Below, piece after piece: positions 15,593 through 22,202 of a stretch of 23,250 bases of DNA (its first letter is position 1; each line of letters begins with the position of its first letter). The DNA is from a virus. The position numbers were made by a program, and so were the translations under genes. The stretch spans positions 1 through 23,250 of the IMG/VR virus record IMGVR_UViG_3300005747_000209, one strand, 5' to 3'. The notes under the pieces were generated by a model. That model searched no databases. It saw nothing but the letters and a program-made list of their open reading frames with translations, and was not told the origin of the DNA.

Positions 15593-17611
15593 CTAGTCTG
15601 CTTTTAAATCATTTTGTTGAATATAAAATACTAATTCATCAATTAAAATTTGATCATTTGATGAAAATGATGGTTCCCCCTGTAGCATTATAACTCCTGA
15701 TTTATTTCTAGCTATTGCTCTTCTTCTTTTTAATCCATTAATTGTAACATTATCTACAGTTATAACAGCCATTTCAAAACCGTTTACATTAGTTACAACA
15801 GGTGATAATTGGTTTGATTGTTGTTGTGTTGAGTTTAATAATTCATTTGATACTTGAGTTTGTTGTTCAGCTGTTCCTCCTATTTCTTCAGCGCAACTTT
15901 GAATTAAAGCATCTAATATATTAAGTAAAGTTAATACTTTTTTTAATTCTTCTATTATAAGTCTTAATTGTATAGTTCCTGTTCCAATTTTTTTATTGAG
16001 AATACTAATTAAATCTTCTAATTTATCAATTAGATCTTTTACTAATAGAATTGGCCCTACAGGATTAGGTGTTGCAACAGTTGATGGAATAAAAGCTTGA
16101 ACATTATATCCTATTTTAGCTGCTACTACAGCTTTTTCTGATATTTCAATTGTCATTTCTGGTATATTGAGAAATTTATTAATTGAATTAATACTTTTAT
16201 ATAAATTATTTAATTGTTTTGTTAGTTTGTTTTTTTTAGCTATTACTATATTTAAAGCATCTATATTAGGAGGACAAGTCTTTGGTAAACTACTTATATT
16301 CTTAATAACCTCTTCATTAAACTTAGAAATACCAAAAGCTGCTATTTGTTGAAGTATTATAGGTATTAATCTATCTTGAATAGTTTGAAATACTTTCTTT
16401 AATACCGAAGATGTAAAATCTTTAGGTGTATCTTCATTTAGGATTTCCTTTTGAACCTCAGTTATTTGTTTATTTTTGATTATTTCTTCTTTTACATCTT
16501 GTTTTATTGGGACTAATTTTATTTTACCTAGGTCTTTTTTTAATGTACCATCACCATTTACTGCTGGGACTTCTACTTGGTTGTATCCTTCTTTTGCTAA
16601 TAAAATATTAAAGTTTTTATATGTTGTTATAACTTCTTTATTCTCTTCAGGTTTAGCAATAAATAAATCCTTATAAGTTTGGAAAAATTTTAAAGGCATT
16701 TGTTTATGTCTTGTACCCCATTTATTGGATACACCATTACGTTCCATAGATAATAAATTATTATATAAAAAACTTTTTGATGTTCCTTTATTACCAATCC
16801 AATTATTTGAATTAGAAACTAATTTAACGTTTGATGGTAGACCTGGAATTGATTTAATTACTTTAGGTGCTGATGGGTCTATTAAACCTATAAAATCAAA
16901 ATCTTTATTTACCTCAGGCCAAATTAAATTACCACCACCTGAAAAACCCATTATATTTCTAACTGAGGGTTGAGTTATTGTATCTTGGAATTTTTGTTTT
17001 TCATTATAATTTATAAACTCTACTCTATCTGTTGATAATCCTGCTAATTCCCACTGTTTTTGCATATATTGTGCTGTGGCCCAAGATACACCTCCTACAA
17101 CAACAGTATTAATACTAGTATCTTCTTTGATTTCTTTAGGTTTAGTAATTATATTAGAATCTTTAATGTTTAAAGATATAGTAAATTTACCATTTGTTTG
17201 GGATTTTGATTCTCCTTTTGGATCTGATGATAATATAGTAGCTCCTGATAGGAATGTGTTTGTGTTTTTATCTATAACACTACCTGATATTGATAAGTTT
17301 GGTGGTGCTACTGTTTCAAAAGTATCTAATAATGTATCAGATTCTTCTAATTCTGTTATGTTTAGGTTAATTTGTTTTGTTGTGGGTGTAATTTTTCTTG
17401 TTCTTGTTTTTGAAGTATAACCAATAAATGAAAATTCAAAAACATAAGTTCCAACTTCTAAATTTATATTAGAATTGATATTACCTTCTAAACCAGTAGC
17501 AAAACCTAAACCAGTATTACTGTTATTTTGTAAGATTTTAACATTAACACCTACTAAACCCTCCCTAGTAACAGTATCAATAACTTTCCCTATAATATTA
17601 ATAGATGCCAT
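15593..17611 (-). CDS. Multidomain baseplate protein: carboxypeptidase-regulatory-like domains with a hydrolase-like insert
   Basis: A 672-aa protein. Residues about 3-83 form a carboxypeptidase-regulatory-like beta-sandwich (GKVIDTVTREGLVGVNVKIL, then GTYVFEFSFIGYTSKTRTRK), a domain abundant in Bacteroidota surface proteins. A second such domain starts at about 107 (ISGSVIDKNTNTFLSGATIL) but seems to be completed only at about 331-368 (YKNFNILLAKEGYNQVEVPA, GDGTLKKDLGKIKLVP). In between, residues about 165-318 look like a small alpha/beta-hydrolase: strand VVVGG, strand VEFINY, a nucleophile-elbow-like GFSGG with Ser224, strand IGLIDPS with Asp245, and a late His302. The C-terminal half (about 375-600) is mostly helical, and the last ~60 residues form a separate beta domain. 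It sits between the gp5-like spike and gp25, sharing one base with the spike gene stop (TAATGGC). Catalytic activity is an inference; the module could be inactive. Confidence 0.82.
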   Translation of the reverse strand: MASINIIGKVIDTVTREGLVGVNVKILQNNSNTGLGFATGLEGNINSNINLEVGTYVFEFSFIGYTSKTRTRKITPTTKQINLNITELEESDTLLDTFETVAPPNLSISGSVIDKNTNTFLSGATILSSDPKGESKSQTNGKFTISLNIKDSNIITKPKEIKEDTSINTVVVGGVSWATAQYMQKQWELAGLSTDRVEFINYNEKQKFQDTITQPSVRNIMGFSGGGNLIWPEVNKDFDFIGLIDPSAPKVIKSIPGLPSNVKLVSNSNNWIGNKGTSKSFLYNNLLSMERNGVSNKWGTRHKQMPLKFFQTYKDLFIAKPEENKEVITTYKNFNILLAKEGYNQVEVPAVNGDGTLKKDLGKIKLVPIKQDVKEEIIKNKQITEVQKEILNEDTPKDFTSSVLKKVFQTIQDRLIPIILQQIAAFGISKFNEEVIKNISSLPKTCPPNIDALNIVIAKKNKLTKQLNNLYKSINSINKFLNIPEMTIEISEKAVVAAKIGYNVQAFIPSTVATPNPVGPILLVKDLIDKLEDLISILNKKIGTGTIQLRLIIEELKKVLTLLNILDALIQSCAEEIGGTAEQQTQVSNELLNSTQQQSNQLSPVVTNVNGFEMAVITVDNVTINGLKRRRAIARNKSGVIMLQGEPSFSSNDQILIDELVFYIQQNDLKAD

Positions 17612-18882
17612 TATTTAGTTTTTATGGTTTTTGATTTAAAGGATTCTATATTTTTAGAAACTCCTCCAGCTATACTTTGTAGAGCTAATGCTGTGGTGAT
17701 TACATTAGCTTTAGGGACAGCGACACCTGATGGCCAGTTTTGTTCTTTTGAAAGTTCACCACAAAGATTTTGTAGTGCTTCCATTACTTGATCAAGTTGT
17801 GCTAAAAAAGTATCTCCTAATATTAAAGATTCAGTAGCATCATAACTACCTAATTTTACATTTTGAGACTCTATCACCATTTTATTAGTATCAAAATTAA
17901 TATTGTCTGTTGATGATAAAGATATTGATTTTTGAGCATTTAATAATATACTATCTTGTCTAGCATTTAAAACTAATCTATCAGATCTTATTATAACTTG
18001 GGGACCACCAGCGTATAATTTAGGTTCTATAGGTTGATTATCTTCAGTGAATGATTCAATTTGATTTTTCCAAGGTTTACCATTAAATTCAATAGGTATC
18101 TGTTGATTAGAGGTCATATAAATTGAAGATAAATCCCAATTTATTTTTTCATTTATTGGAGTCCATGGGTTATTTGGTAATTCACTATTTAATATAGGTT
18201 GACCATTTCTTAAAATTAAAATAGGATCACCAGTTTGGGCTTGTGTTGGGGTATTGAATATTCTACTCTCACCTTTATATTTAGACCAATCATTTATTCC
18301 ATTATTATTATCTGGTCTTTGGTTGGTACTACCAAATCTTATACTATTGCCAAATCTTCCTTGTTGGATAACATCACCCATATAAGGTTGTAAGGGATGA
18401 ATATTATCTCTTTCTCTAAATGTACCCTGAATACTAGGAAGAGATTCATTAGCCTTAGATGATAAATTTACTGGGGATGAGTCAAAAATTTGATTATAGG
18501 ATTTATTTTCTGATGATGGTATATTACCGTTAGTTTTGTCAGGATTTGGATAAAAATTTACATGTGGGTTATTCCAAATATTAACAGTATTTATATAATA
18601 TAATTTTTCATTAGCTTGTTGTGAACCTATATATTGTGATGGTAAATTAAAGCATAAAACTATTTCATCTATTAAAGGATAAGAAGTATTATTTGGAAAA
18701 AAAGGGTAAGCTTTTTGTGTTGTGTTTGTTTTATTAGCAATAGATTCAATTTCAATACAACCTAAATCTTCATCATCAGTTCCAGTCAAGTAGATATTTT
18801 TAACCCTACCCGTTATAATATTACCTTTAAAATCTGATAGAGATGTATCTGTTTGATTATTAAATCCAAATTCTCTAATCAT
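17611..18882 (-). CDS. 5: Central spike / baseplate hub protein, gp5-like, without a lysozyme domain
   Basis: A 423-aa protein. The N-terminal part (about residues 22-90) looks like the OB-fold of gp5/VgrG/gpV spike proteins: GRVKNIYLTGTDDEDLGCIE, then AYPFFPNNTSYPLIDEIVLC. Residues about 165-235 carry QQGRFGNSIRFGST and GDPILILRNGQP. The stretch at about 295-350 has the short-strand repeat expected of a trimeric beta-helical needle: VIIRSDRLVLNARQDSILLN, AQKSISLSSTDNINF, and the following strands to VKLGS. A C-terminal helix (FLAQLDQVMEALQNLCGELS) follows. T4 gp5 carries a lysozyme between the OB-fold and the needle; nothing of that kind is visible here. The start ATG overlaps the stop of the 119-aa gene by 8 bases. 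Confidence in the family is good; the symbol denotes position and fold, not tested orthology. Confidence 0.82.
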   Translation of the reverse strand: MIREFGFNNQTDTSLSDFKGNIITGRVKNIYLTGTDDEDLGCIEIESIANKTNTTQKAYPFFPNNTSYPLIDEIVLCFNLPSQYIGSQQANEKLYYINTVNIWNNPHVNFYPNPDKTNGNIPSSENKSYNQIFDSSPVNLSSKANESLPSIQGTFRERDNIHPLQPYMGDVIQQGRFGNSIRFGSTNQRPDNNNGINDWSKYKGESRIFNTPTQAQTGDPILILRNGQPILNSELPNNPWTPINEKINWDLSSIYMTSNQQIPIEFNGKPWKNQIESFTEDNQPIEPKLYAGGPQVIIRSDRLVLNARQDSILLNAQKSISLSSTDNINFDTNKMVIESQNVKLGSYDATESLILGDTFLAQLDQVMEALQNLCGELSKEQNWPSGVAVPKANVITTALALQSIAGGVSKNIESFKSKTIKTK

Positions 18883-19234
18883 CTTTATTTTCTTTTTTGG
18901 GTGGTAATTGGAGTTTATTTATTTCGGAAAGTAATTGTTCTTTTTCTTCTTCAGAAATACCAAATCCATTTTCTTCTGTCCCTTCATTTGCAAATATACG
19001 TTGGAAGATAGTTGCAACTTTAATAAGTGCTTCATCATTTTTAATACCTAATTCCATATATTCTTTAATAAGTGGTACAATCATTGTAGCATCACCTATA
19101 TCACTGATTAATGGTTTTAATTCATTAATTAATGCACTAATTTGATTTTCTTTTTTCTTTTGGTTGTCATATATCTCTTTTAAGAGATCAGAGTAGGATT
19201 TTTTCCCGAATATTTTTTTATCTAAATGGCTCAT
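18875..19234 (-). CDS. Small helical protein of unknown function preceding the spike gene
   Basis: A 119-aa, highly charged protein. It starts MSHLDKKIFGKKSYSDLLKE and continues as predicted helices, with a middle segment MIVPLIKEYMELGIKNDEAL followed by IKVATIFQRIF, and an acidic, Lys-rich tail. No membrane segment or catalytic motif is seen. Its stop overlaps the spike start by 8 bases, so it is coupled to the spike gene, and a promoter-like box sits upstream, which makes it the first gene of that unit. It could be an assembly chaperone or a regulator of late genes; the sequence alone does not decide. Confidence 0.8.
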   Translation of the reverse strand: MSHLDKKIFGKKSYSDLLKEIYDNQKKKENQISALINELKPLISDIGDATMIVPLIKEYMELGIKNDEALIKVATIFQRIFANEGTEENGFGISEEEKEQLLSEINKLQLPPKKENKDD

Positions 19235-19254
19235 ATTTATTAGATTTTTATGGG

Positions 19255-19264
19255 TATAAATATG
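19255..19264 (-). promoter_or_regulatory. Candidate promoter box CATATTTATA before the spike unit
   Basis: The 35-bp gap between the sigma-factor gene and the 119-aa gene contains CATATTTATA in the gene direction, about 20 nt upstream of the ATG at 19234. No TTTG lies 20 bases upstream. This is the first structural-block promoter candidate after the sigma gene. Confidence 0.5.
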
Positions 19265-19269
19265 AAGAA

Positions 19270-20022
19270 TTACTCTTCTTGAAATTCTATATAGCCTGTA
19301 TTTAAGAAGAAAATATAATTGTCTTTAAATAAATTATATAATCTACCTGCTATTTTTGTAATTTTAGGAGTTTTTACTTCTAGACCATTAGTGGCCATTA
19401 TTTCCCTGATATAGATGTATAGGGCTTTTTTATTAAAAATTTCTATACTTTCTCTTTTTCTAAATAATTCTAATATAGCATCTGCTATTTGGGCATCATT
19501 TCCTTTTGGGAAGAATTTTTCAAAATTGTCTTCAACATATTTAATATATCTATCCATGAAATAAGATAATTTTTCTATACCTTTATCATCTTCTAGATTA
19601 TAAGAATACTTTTCATCCTTATATAAGTCTTCAACTGGTGCTTTGTCTATTCGTTTTTTGTAATTTTTAGTATTATATAGTATAAGCCAACGTTTTACTA
19701 TAGTACCAAAATAAGAATAAGCTTTAGCGCCCCTACTAGGATCAAATAAATGAATTTTCTTTAATAAAAATGTTATTATTTCATGTTGGAGATGCTCTAT
19801 TTTATCTACTTCTGTATAGTAAAATTTAAAAGTATGAATTATATTTTCTGTAAGTTTAAAAAATGGATAATGGATCTCATTACCATATATTTTACTTTTT
19901 AATTCTGGGTCATCACTATTATTATATCTAACTATAGCATCCTCAGTGGCCTGAGTGAAATAGTTTTTTGATTTAGGTCTTCTTTTCTTGACTACCTTTT
20001 TCTTTTCTTTTTTTTCACTCAC
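19270..20022 (-). CDS. 55: Phage late-transcription sigma factor, gp55-like
   Basis: A 250-aa protein with a GTG start at 20020-20022; no ATG gives a better start, and the upstream gene ends 2 nt before it. The N-terminus is a Lys-rich leader (MSEKKEKKKVVKKRRPKSKN). The core (about residues 40-115) resembles sigma region 2: NEIHYPFFKLTENIIHTFKF, IEHLQHEIITFLLKKIHLFD, then FDPSRGAKAYSYFGTIVKRW. The FDP-S-x-G-x-K-A-x-SYF motif is typical of T4-type late sigma factors in environmental phages. The C-terminal part (about 150-250) is helical with no obvious sigma region 4. T4 gp55 is about 185 aa, so this version is longer. It lies next to the structural block, whose gaps carry a shared box, and it probably directs host polymerase to those late genes. 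Confidence 0.85.
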   Translation of the reverse strand: MSEKKEKKKVVKKRRPKSKNYFTQATEDAIVRYNNSDDPELKSKIYGNEIHYPFFKLTENIIHTFKFYYTEVDKIEHLQHEIITFLLKKIHLFDPSRGAKAYSYFGTIVKRWLILYNTKNYKKRIDKAPVEDLYKDEKYSYNLEDDKGIEKLSYFMDRYIKYVEDNFEKFFPKGNDAQIADAILELFRKRESIEIFNKKALYIYIREIMATNGLEVKTPKITKIAGRLYNLFKDNYIFFLNTGYIEFQEE

Positions 20023-20024
20023 AA

Positions 20025-20309
20025 TTACTTGATTCTTTTTACTTTAAAATCATTAAGGATATTTTGAATTTGTTGTATAGCTTTGAAAAAATGTCCTACC
20101 TCATCATCAGATTTAAAGGTTCCTGCGTTATCAATTTCCTTAAGTTTTTTATCAGAAGCTTCAATAGTTTTAGAAATTTGATCTAGATATTGAATATAAC
20201 CCATAAGGATATCTTCTTGTTTTTCATTCTTTTTAAGGAGGTTAATAGTTGTAAATATTAAAATTACAGCTAAAACTGATAACACTGATATTATTACTAT
20301 TTCAATCAT
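20025..20309 (-). CDS. Small membrane-anchored coiled-coil protein
   Basis: A 94-aa protein whose first 25 residues (MIEIVIISVLSVLAVILIFT and onwards) form one hydrophobic transmembrane helix. A charged helical region follows (LLKKNEKQEDILMGYIQYLD, QISKTIEASDKKLKEID), suited to a coiled coil, with a basic end. There is no lipobox or signal-cleavage site, so it is probably a single-pass inner-membrane protein with its bulk in the cytoplasm. It overlaps the HD-domain gene by 4 bases (ATGA) and the sigma gene starts 2 nt after its stop, so the three are co-expressed. Its function is unknown. A spanin or holin role is possible in principle, but the gene context offers no lysis partner. Confidence 0.8.
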   Translation of the reverse strand: MIEIVIISVLSVLAVILIFTTINLLKKNEKQEDILMGYIQYLDQISKTIEASDKKLKEIDNAGTFKSDDEVGHFFKAIQQIQNILNDFKVKRIK

Positions 20310-21064
20310 AGACTATTTAACATATTCTTTAAACCTTCACTCTTAATAGAACCAAGAGCTTTTGATTTAATGTTTGTTTTTGTTTTTTCTTTCTTTACTT
20401 CCTTCTTTCCAAATTTAGGTAACCATTCTTTTTCAAATTCAATTCTAGCAGCCATTAAATCGGCTTGATGTACTATATAAATTAAAGATGTTCTTGGTTT
20501 TAATTCTGGCATAAAGGCTTTTAAATAAGGTTCATTAGCAGGATCATATAATCCATCATGTAATCTTATTGCTAACCATTCATTTTTAGTTAATTTAATG
20601 TCATTGTCTACTAGAAGTTTTATACTACGTTCTGGTACTGACATAAAAGGTAATGCATCATTAAATTGATACATCTCACCTAAATTCTTTTTTCTCCATT
20701 CATCCTGAGATGGTATGTGAGCATAATTATCTTCATCTCCTAGTTTTCCTAAGTCATGATTTAAAGCTGAGAATACAAGTTCCTCAACTGTGTAATTTTG
20801 TTCTGCTCCGAATTCAACCCATATTTTATTAGTTGCTAAAGCACCTTCAATTACACGATTAACATGATCTACATACCCACCTGGAAATGAATTATGGTAA
20901 GCTTTTTTATGAGAAGCAGGCATTAACATGATTTCTTCTTCATGTTTTTTATAAAACTCAATTAATTTTTCTCTTCTAGGATCTGAAATGTAGGCGTTAA
21001 TATAACCTAACATTTTTTCCCAATTTGATTGGATTTGTTCTGCTTTTAATTCCATATTAATCAT
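20306..21064 (-). CDS. HD-domain metal-dependent phosphohydrolase
   Basis: A 252-aa protein with an HD-superfamily metal site visible in order: His57 in AYHNSFPGGYVDHV with His67, the His103-Asp104 pair in SALNHDLGKLGD, His169-Asp170 in AIRLHDGLYDP, and a late His199/Asp202 in YIVHQADLMAARIEFE. HD enzymes hydrolyse phosphoesters, including nucleotides and signalling nucleotides; the substrate cannot be read from this sequence. The C-terminal ~40 residues are Lys-rich and probably flexible. The start may be at 21064 (MINME), overlapping the 57-aa gene by 8 bases, or at the in-frame ATG at 21055, which would follow that gene's stop directly; the second gives a tidier junction. It sits in a four-gene cluster with the sigma factor, so it may act on host nucleotide pools or alarmones during takeover. 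Confidence 0.85.
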   Translation of the reverse strand: MINMELKAEQIQSNWEKMLGYINAYISDPRREKLIEFYKKHEEEIMLMPASHKKAYHNSFPGGYVDHVNRVIEGALATNKIWVEFGAEQNYTVEELVFSALNHDLGKLGDEDNYAHIPSQDEWRKKNLGEMYQFNDALPFMSVPERSIKLLVDNDIKLTKNEWLAIRLHDGLYDPANEPYLKAFMPELKPRTSLIYIVHQADLMAARIEFEKEWLPKFGKKEVKKEKTKTNIKSKALGSIKSEGLKNMLNSL

Positions 21065-21230
21065 TTTCTCTATCTACAATATCTCTTAGATCTTGAATTA
21101 CTTCAACAATTTCTCTTTGAACAGCATTAATTGTTTCTCTAGTTCCACCTCTATGGATTTCCATATCCAATTTCTTAAATTTACCATCTAATGTCTGTAG
21201 GCGGCGTTGCATTAACTTTTTATTTCTCAT
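21057..21230 (-). CDS. Small helical protein, 57 aa, unknown function
   Basis: A short open frame starts at the ATG at 21228-21230 (MRNKKLMQRRLQTLDGKFKK) and ends with TAA at 21057-21059. It is predicted all-helical and highly charged, with a heptad-like C-terminal half (TINAVQREIVEVIQDLRDIV). Its end overlaps or abuts the start of the HD-domain gene, as tightly as other genes in this phage. The charge pattern, absence of rare-looking composition and tidy coupling argue that it is real although short. No family is recognised. A role as a small host-takeover protein is a guess from its position in the pre-sigma cluster. Confidence 0.7.
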   Translation of the reverse strand: MRNKKLMQRRLQTLDGKFKKLDMEIHRGGTRETINAVQREIVEVIQDLRDIVDREND

Positions 21231-21291
21231 ATCAAATTTTATTAATAAAAAACAGTGAGAGTATCCTACCCCCTTATATTCAACCGAGTCA

Positions 21292-21312
21292 CGTTTCTCG
21301 TTTCTCGTTTTT
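21292..21312 (-). repeat. Tandem 7-bp repeat (AGAAACG type) in the 144-bp gap
   Basis: On the plus strand three consecutive units read CGTTTCT, CGTTTCT, CGTTTTT, and a related CGTTTCG lies at 21324-21330. The first unit also closes a small hairpin: CGAG at 21285-21288 pairs with CTCG at 21297-21300 across an 8-nt loop. This is the only tandem repeat I noticed in the window. The surrounding gap (21231-21374) otherwise has no gene, no T-tract terminator and no clear promoter box. Confidence 0.6.
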
Positions 21313-21374
21313 GTTTTTATTATCGTTTCGAGTTTATTAGTTCTTCTTTAAACCCGTATCCATAATATAACATC

Positions 21375-21842
21375 TTAGTTCTTGGGGGCCAAATTATCTT
21401 CTAGAAAAGTTATAATTTTTTGAATAAAGGCGCACTTTTCGTATTCTTCTATGGATTCAAAGAAATTTAATGTTGAGGAAAGTGCCTCTCCTAGTTTTTC
21501 TGGGTCTTGTATTCTCACACAATCACGCCACATTTCTTTATCAAGATTAGTTAATTTTAAATAATCCCAACCTCTATAGAAAGCCATATGTTGACCTGCT
21601 TCTTCTAAATCTCCAAAATCACCTAATTCAGGATCTGATTCTTTAAATAATTTTATTAACTTTTTTTGGAAGGTCATATGGTTTAAAACCACTTTTTGAA
21701 ACATTTTTAAATGATAAGTAGGAGTAGTCCTGAATTCATCAAATCCAATTATTCCTTTGATTTCTTCTTTAGAAGGTTCAGGGTAATTTTCATTAGGATC
21801 ATCCTTACCAAACATACCAAATATTTTATCAATGTCTATCAT
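21375..21842 (-). CDS. Acidic soluble protein, 155 aa, unknown function
   Basis: An acidic, predicted helical protein. The middle part (THLKMFQKVV-like segment, TFQKKLIKLFKESDPELGD, GQHMAFYRGWDYLKL) is compact, and the C-terminal ~30 residues contain FFESIEEYEKCAFIQKIITF, which weakly resembles the paired-helix UVR motif found in UvrB/UvrC-type proteins; I would not assign it on that alone. No signal peptide or membrane segment is seen. It is preceded by a promoter candidate with both boxes, 6 nt before the ATG, and followed by the 144-bp repeat-bearing gap, so it is likely a single-gene unit in the early or middle region. Its function is unknown. Confidence 0.82.
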   Translation of the reverse strand: MIDIDKIFGMFGKDDPNENYPEPSKEEIKGIIGFDEFRTTPTYHLKMFQKVVLNHMTFQKKLIKLFKESDPELGDFGDLEEAGQHMAFYRGWDYLKLTNLDKEMWRDCVRIQDPEKLGEALSSTLNFFESIEEYEKCAFIQKIITFLEDNLAPKN

Positions 21843-21848
21843 TGGTTA

Positions 21849-21880
21849 TAAATATGTGAAAGGAAATTTGGGAAGGCAAA
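21849..21880 (-). promoter_or_regulatory. Candidate Bacteroidota-type promoter, TTTG-N20-CATATTTA
   Basis: In the gene direction TTTG (21877-21880) is followed by exactly 20 bases and then CATATTTA (21849-21856), continuing TAACCA before the ATG at 21842. The layout fits the Bacteroidota -33 TTTG / -7 TAnnTTTG pattern except for the first and last bases of the -7 box. The -33 box lies directly after the stop codon of the 68-aa gene. The predicted start site is within a few bases of the start codon. Confidence 0.55.
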
Positions 21881-21881
21881 T

Positions 21882-22088
21882 TTAGTTTAAATTGAATTTT
21901 CTTAAAGTATAAAATTTACTCCTATCTTCAAGATCGTTTTCTTCTAAATCAATTAAAACATCTTTAAGAGATTGTGTATAACCTCGCATATAAAATATTT
22001 CACTCATTGAATAATTTTCAGCATTCTCTTCAATTTCTTTAGTATTATATTTAATAGCTTGTTTTAAAATATCAATGTATGCGTCCAT
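21882..22088 (-). CDS. Small acidic helical protein, 68 aa, unknown function
   Basis: A short protein beginning MDAYIDILKQAIKYNTKEIE, with a middle segment MSEIFYMRGYTQSLKDVLID and an acidic, then basic, C-terminus. It is predicted helical and resembles the small early proteins common in phages, with no motif that names a function. Start and stop are clear, with a promoter-like box about 16 nt upstream of the ATG and a second promoter just after its stop for the next gene. The intrinsic terminator of the DUF932 gene lies upstream, so this gene needs its own promoter. Confidence 0.72.
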   Translation of the reverse strand: MDAYIDILKQAIKYNTKEIEENAENYSMSEIFYMRGYTQSLKDVLIDLEENDLEDRSKFYTLRKFNLN

Positions 22089-22104
22089 AGTTTATGTCTA
22101 TGGT

Positions 22105-22114
22105 TATAAATATT
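22105..22114 (-). promoter_or_regulatory. Candidate promoter box AATATTTATA before the 68-aa gene
   Basis: AATATTTATAACC in the gene direction lies about 16 nt upstream of the ATG at 22088. It is the first such box downstream of the DUF932 terminator, which supports a fresh start of transcription here. No TTTG lies 20 bases upstream. A 5-bp hairpin (22132-22144) lies just upstream of it. Confidence 0.5.
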
Positions 22115-22131
22115 AAATTGGCGTTTTAAAT

Positions 22132-22144
22132 CGTCTAATAGACG
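22132..22144. repeat. Short perfect inverted repeat CGTCTAATAGACG
   Basis: CGTCT and AGACG flank a 3-nt AAT centre. It lies between the DUF932 terminator and the box upstream of the 68-aa gene, in the -18 to -30 zone relative to that box. It could be a small operator or a secondary hairpin. It is too short for confident assignment. Confidence 0.4.
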
Positions 22145-22155
22145 TGTTTATACCA

Positions 22156-22180
22156 ATAAAAAAGCCCCATATTTGGGGCT
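22156..22180 (-). terminator. Intrinsic terminator of the DUF932 gene
   Basis: In the gene direction AGCCCC, a 6-nt loop (AAATAT) and GGGGCT form a perfect 6-bp GC-rich stem followed immediately by TTTTTTATT. It starts 22 nt after the stop codon at 22203. This is the only classical intrinsic terminator I found in the window and it separates the DUF932 gene from the genes to its left. Confidence 0.88.
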
Positions 22181-22202
22181 AATTTGTAATTTAATTTTAA
22201 TA

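Noticed and set aside
15593-17611. The 672-aa protein as a TonB-dependent outer-membrane receptor, because of its carboxypeptidase-regulatory-like start
   Set aside because: It has no signal peptide, plug or beta-barrel signature, and it sits inside a baseplate operon.
13694-19145. Plus-strand open frames such as 13694-13957, 14818-15054, 16725-16973, 17076-17420 and 18897-19145
   Set aside because: Each is antisense to a well-supported structural gene, with no promoter box or domain of its own.
19264-19278. GAAGA / TCTTC inverted repeat at the end of the sigma gene as a terminator
   Set aside because: The stem is only 5 AT-rich base pairs, overlaps the stop codon and has no T-tract.
21231-21374. 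A tRNA or CRISPR repeat in the gap with the CGTTTCT units
   Set aside because: No cloverleaf, CCA end or T-arm is visible, and the 7-bp units are contiguous with no spacers.
21375-21842. UvrB/UvrC-interaction function for the 155-aa protein
   Set aside because: The resemblance of its C-terminal helices to the UVR motif is weak and covers under 25 residues.
2444-22112. TATAAATA on the plus strand read as T4 late promoters
   Set aside because: They would point away from every adjacent gene. The orientation flips with the one rightward gene, so the gene-strand reading (TATTTATA) is preferred.
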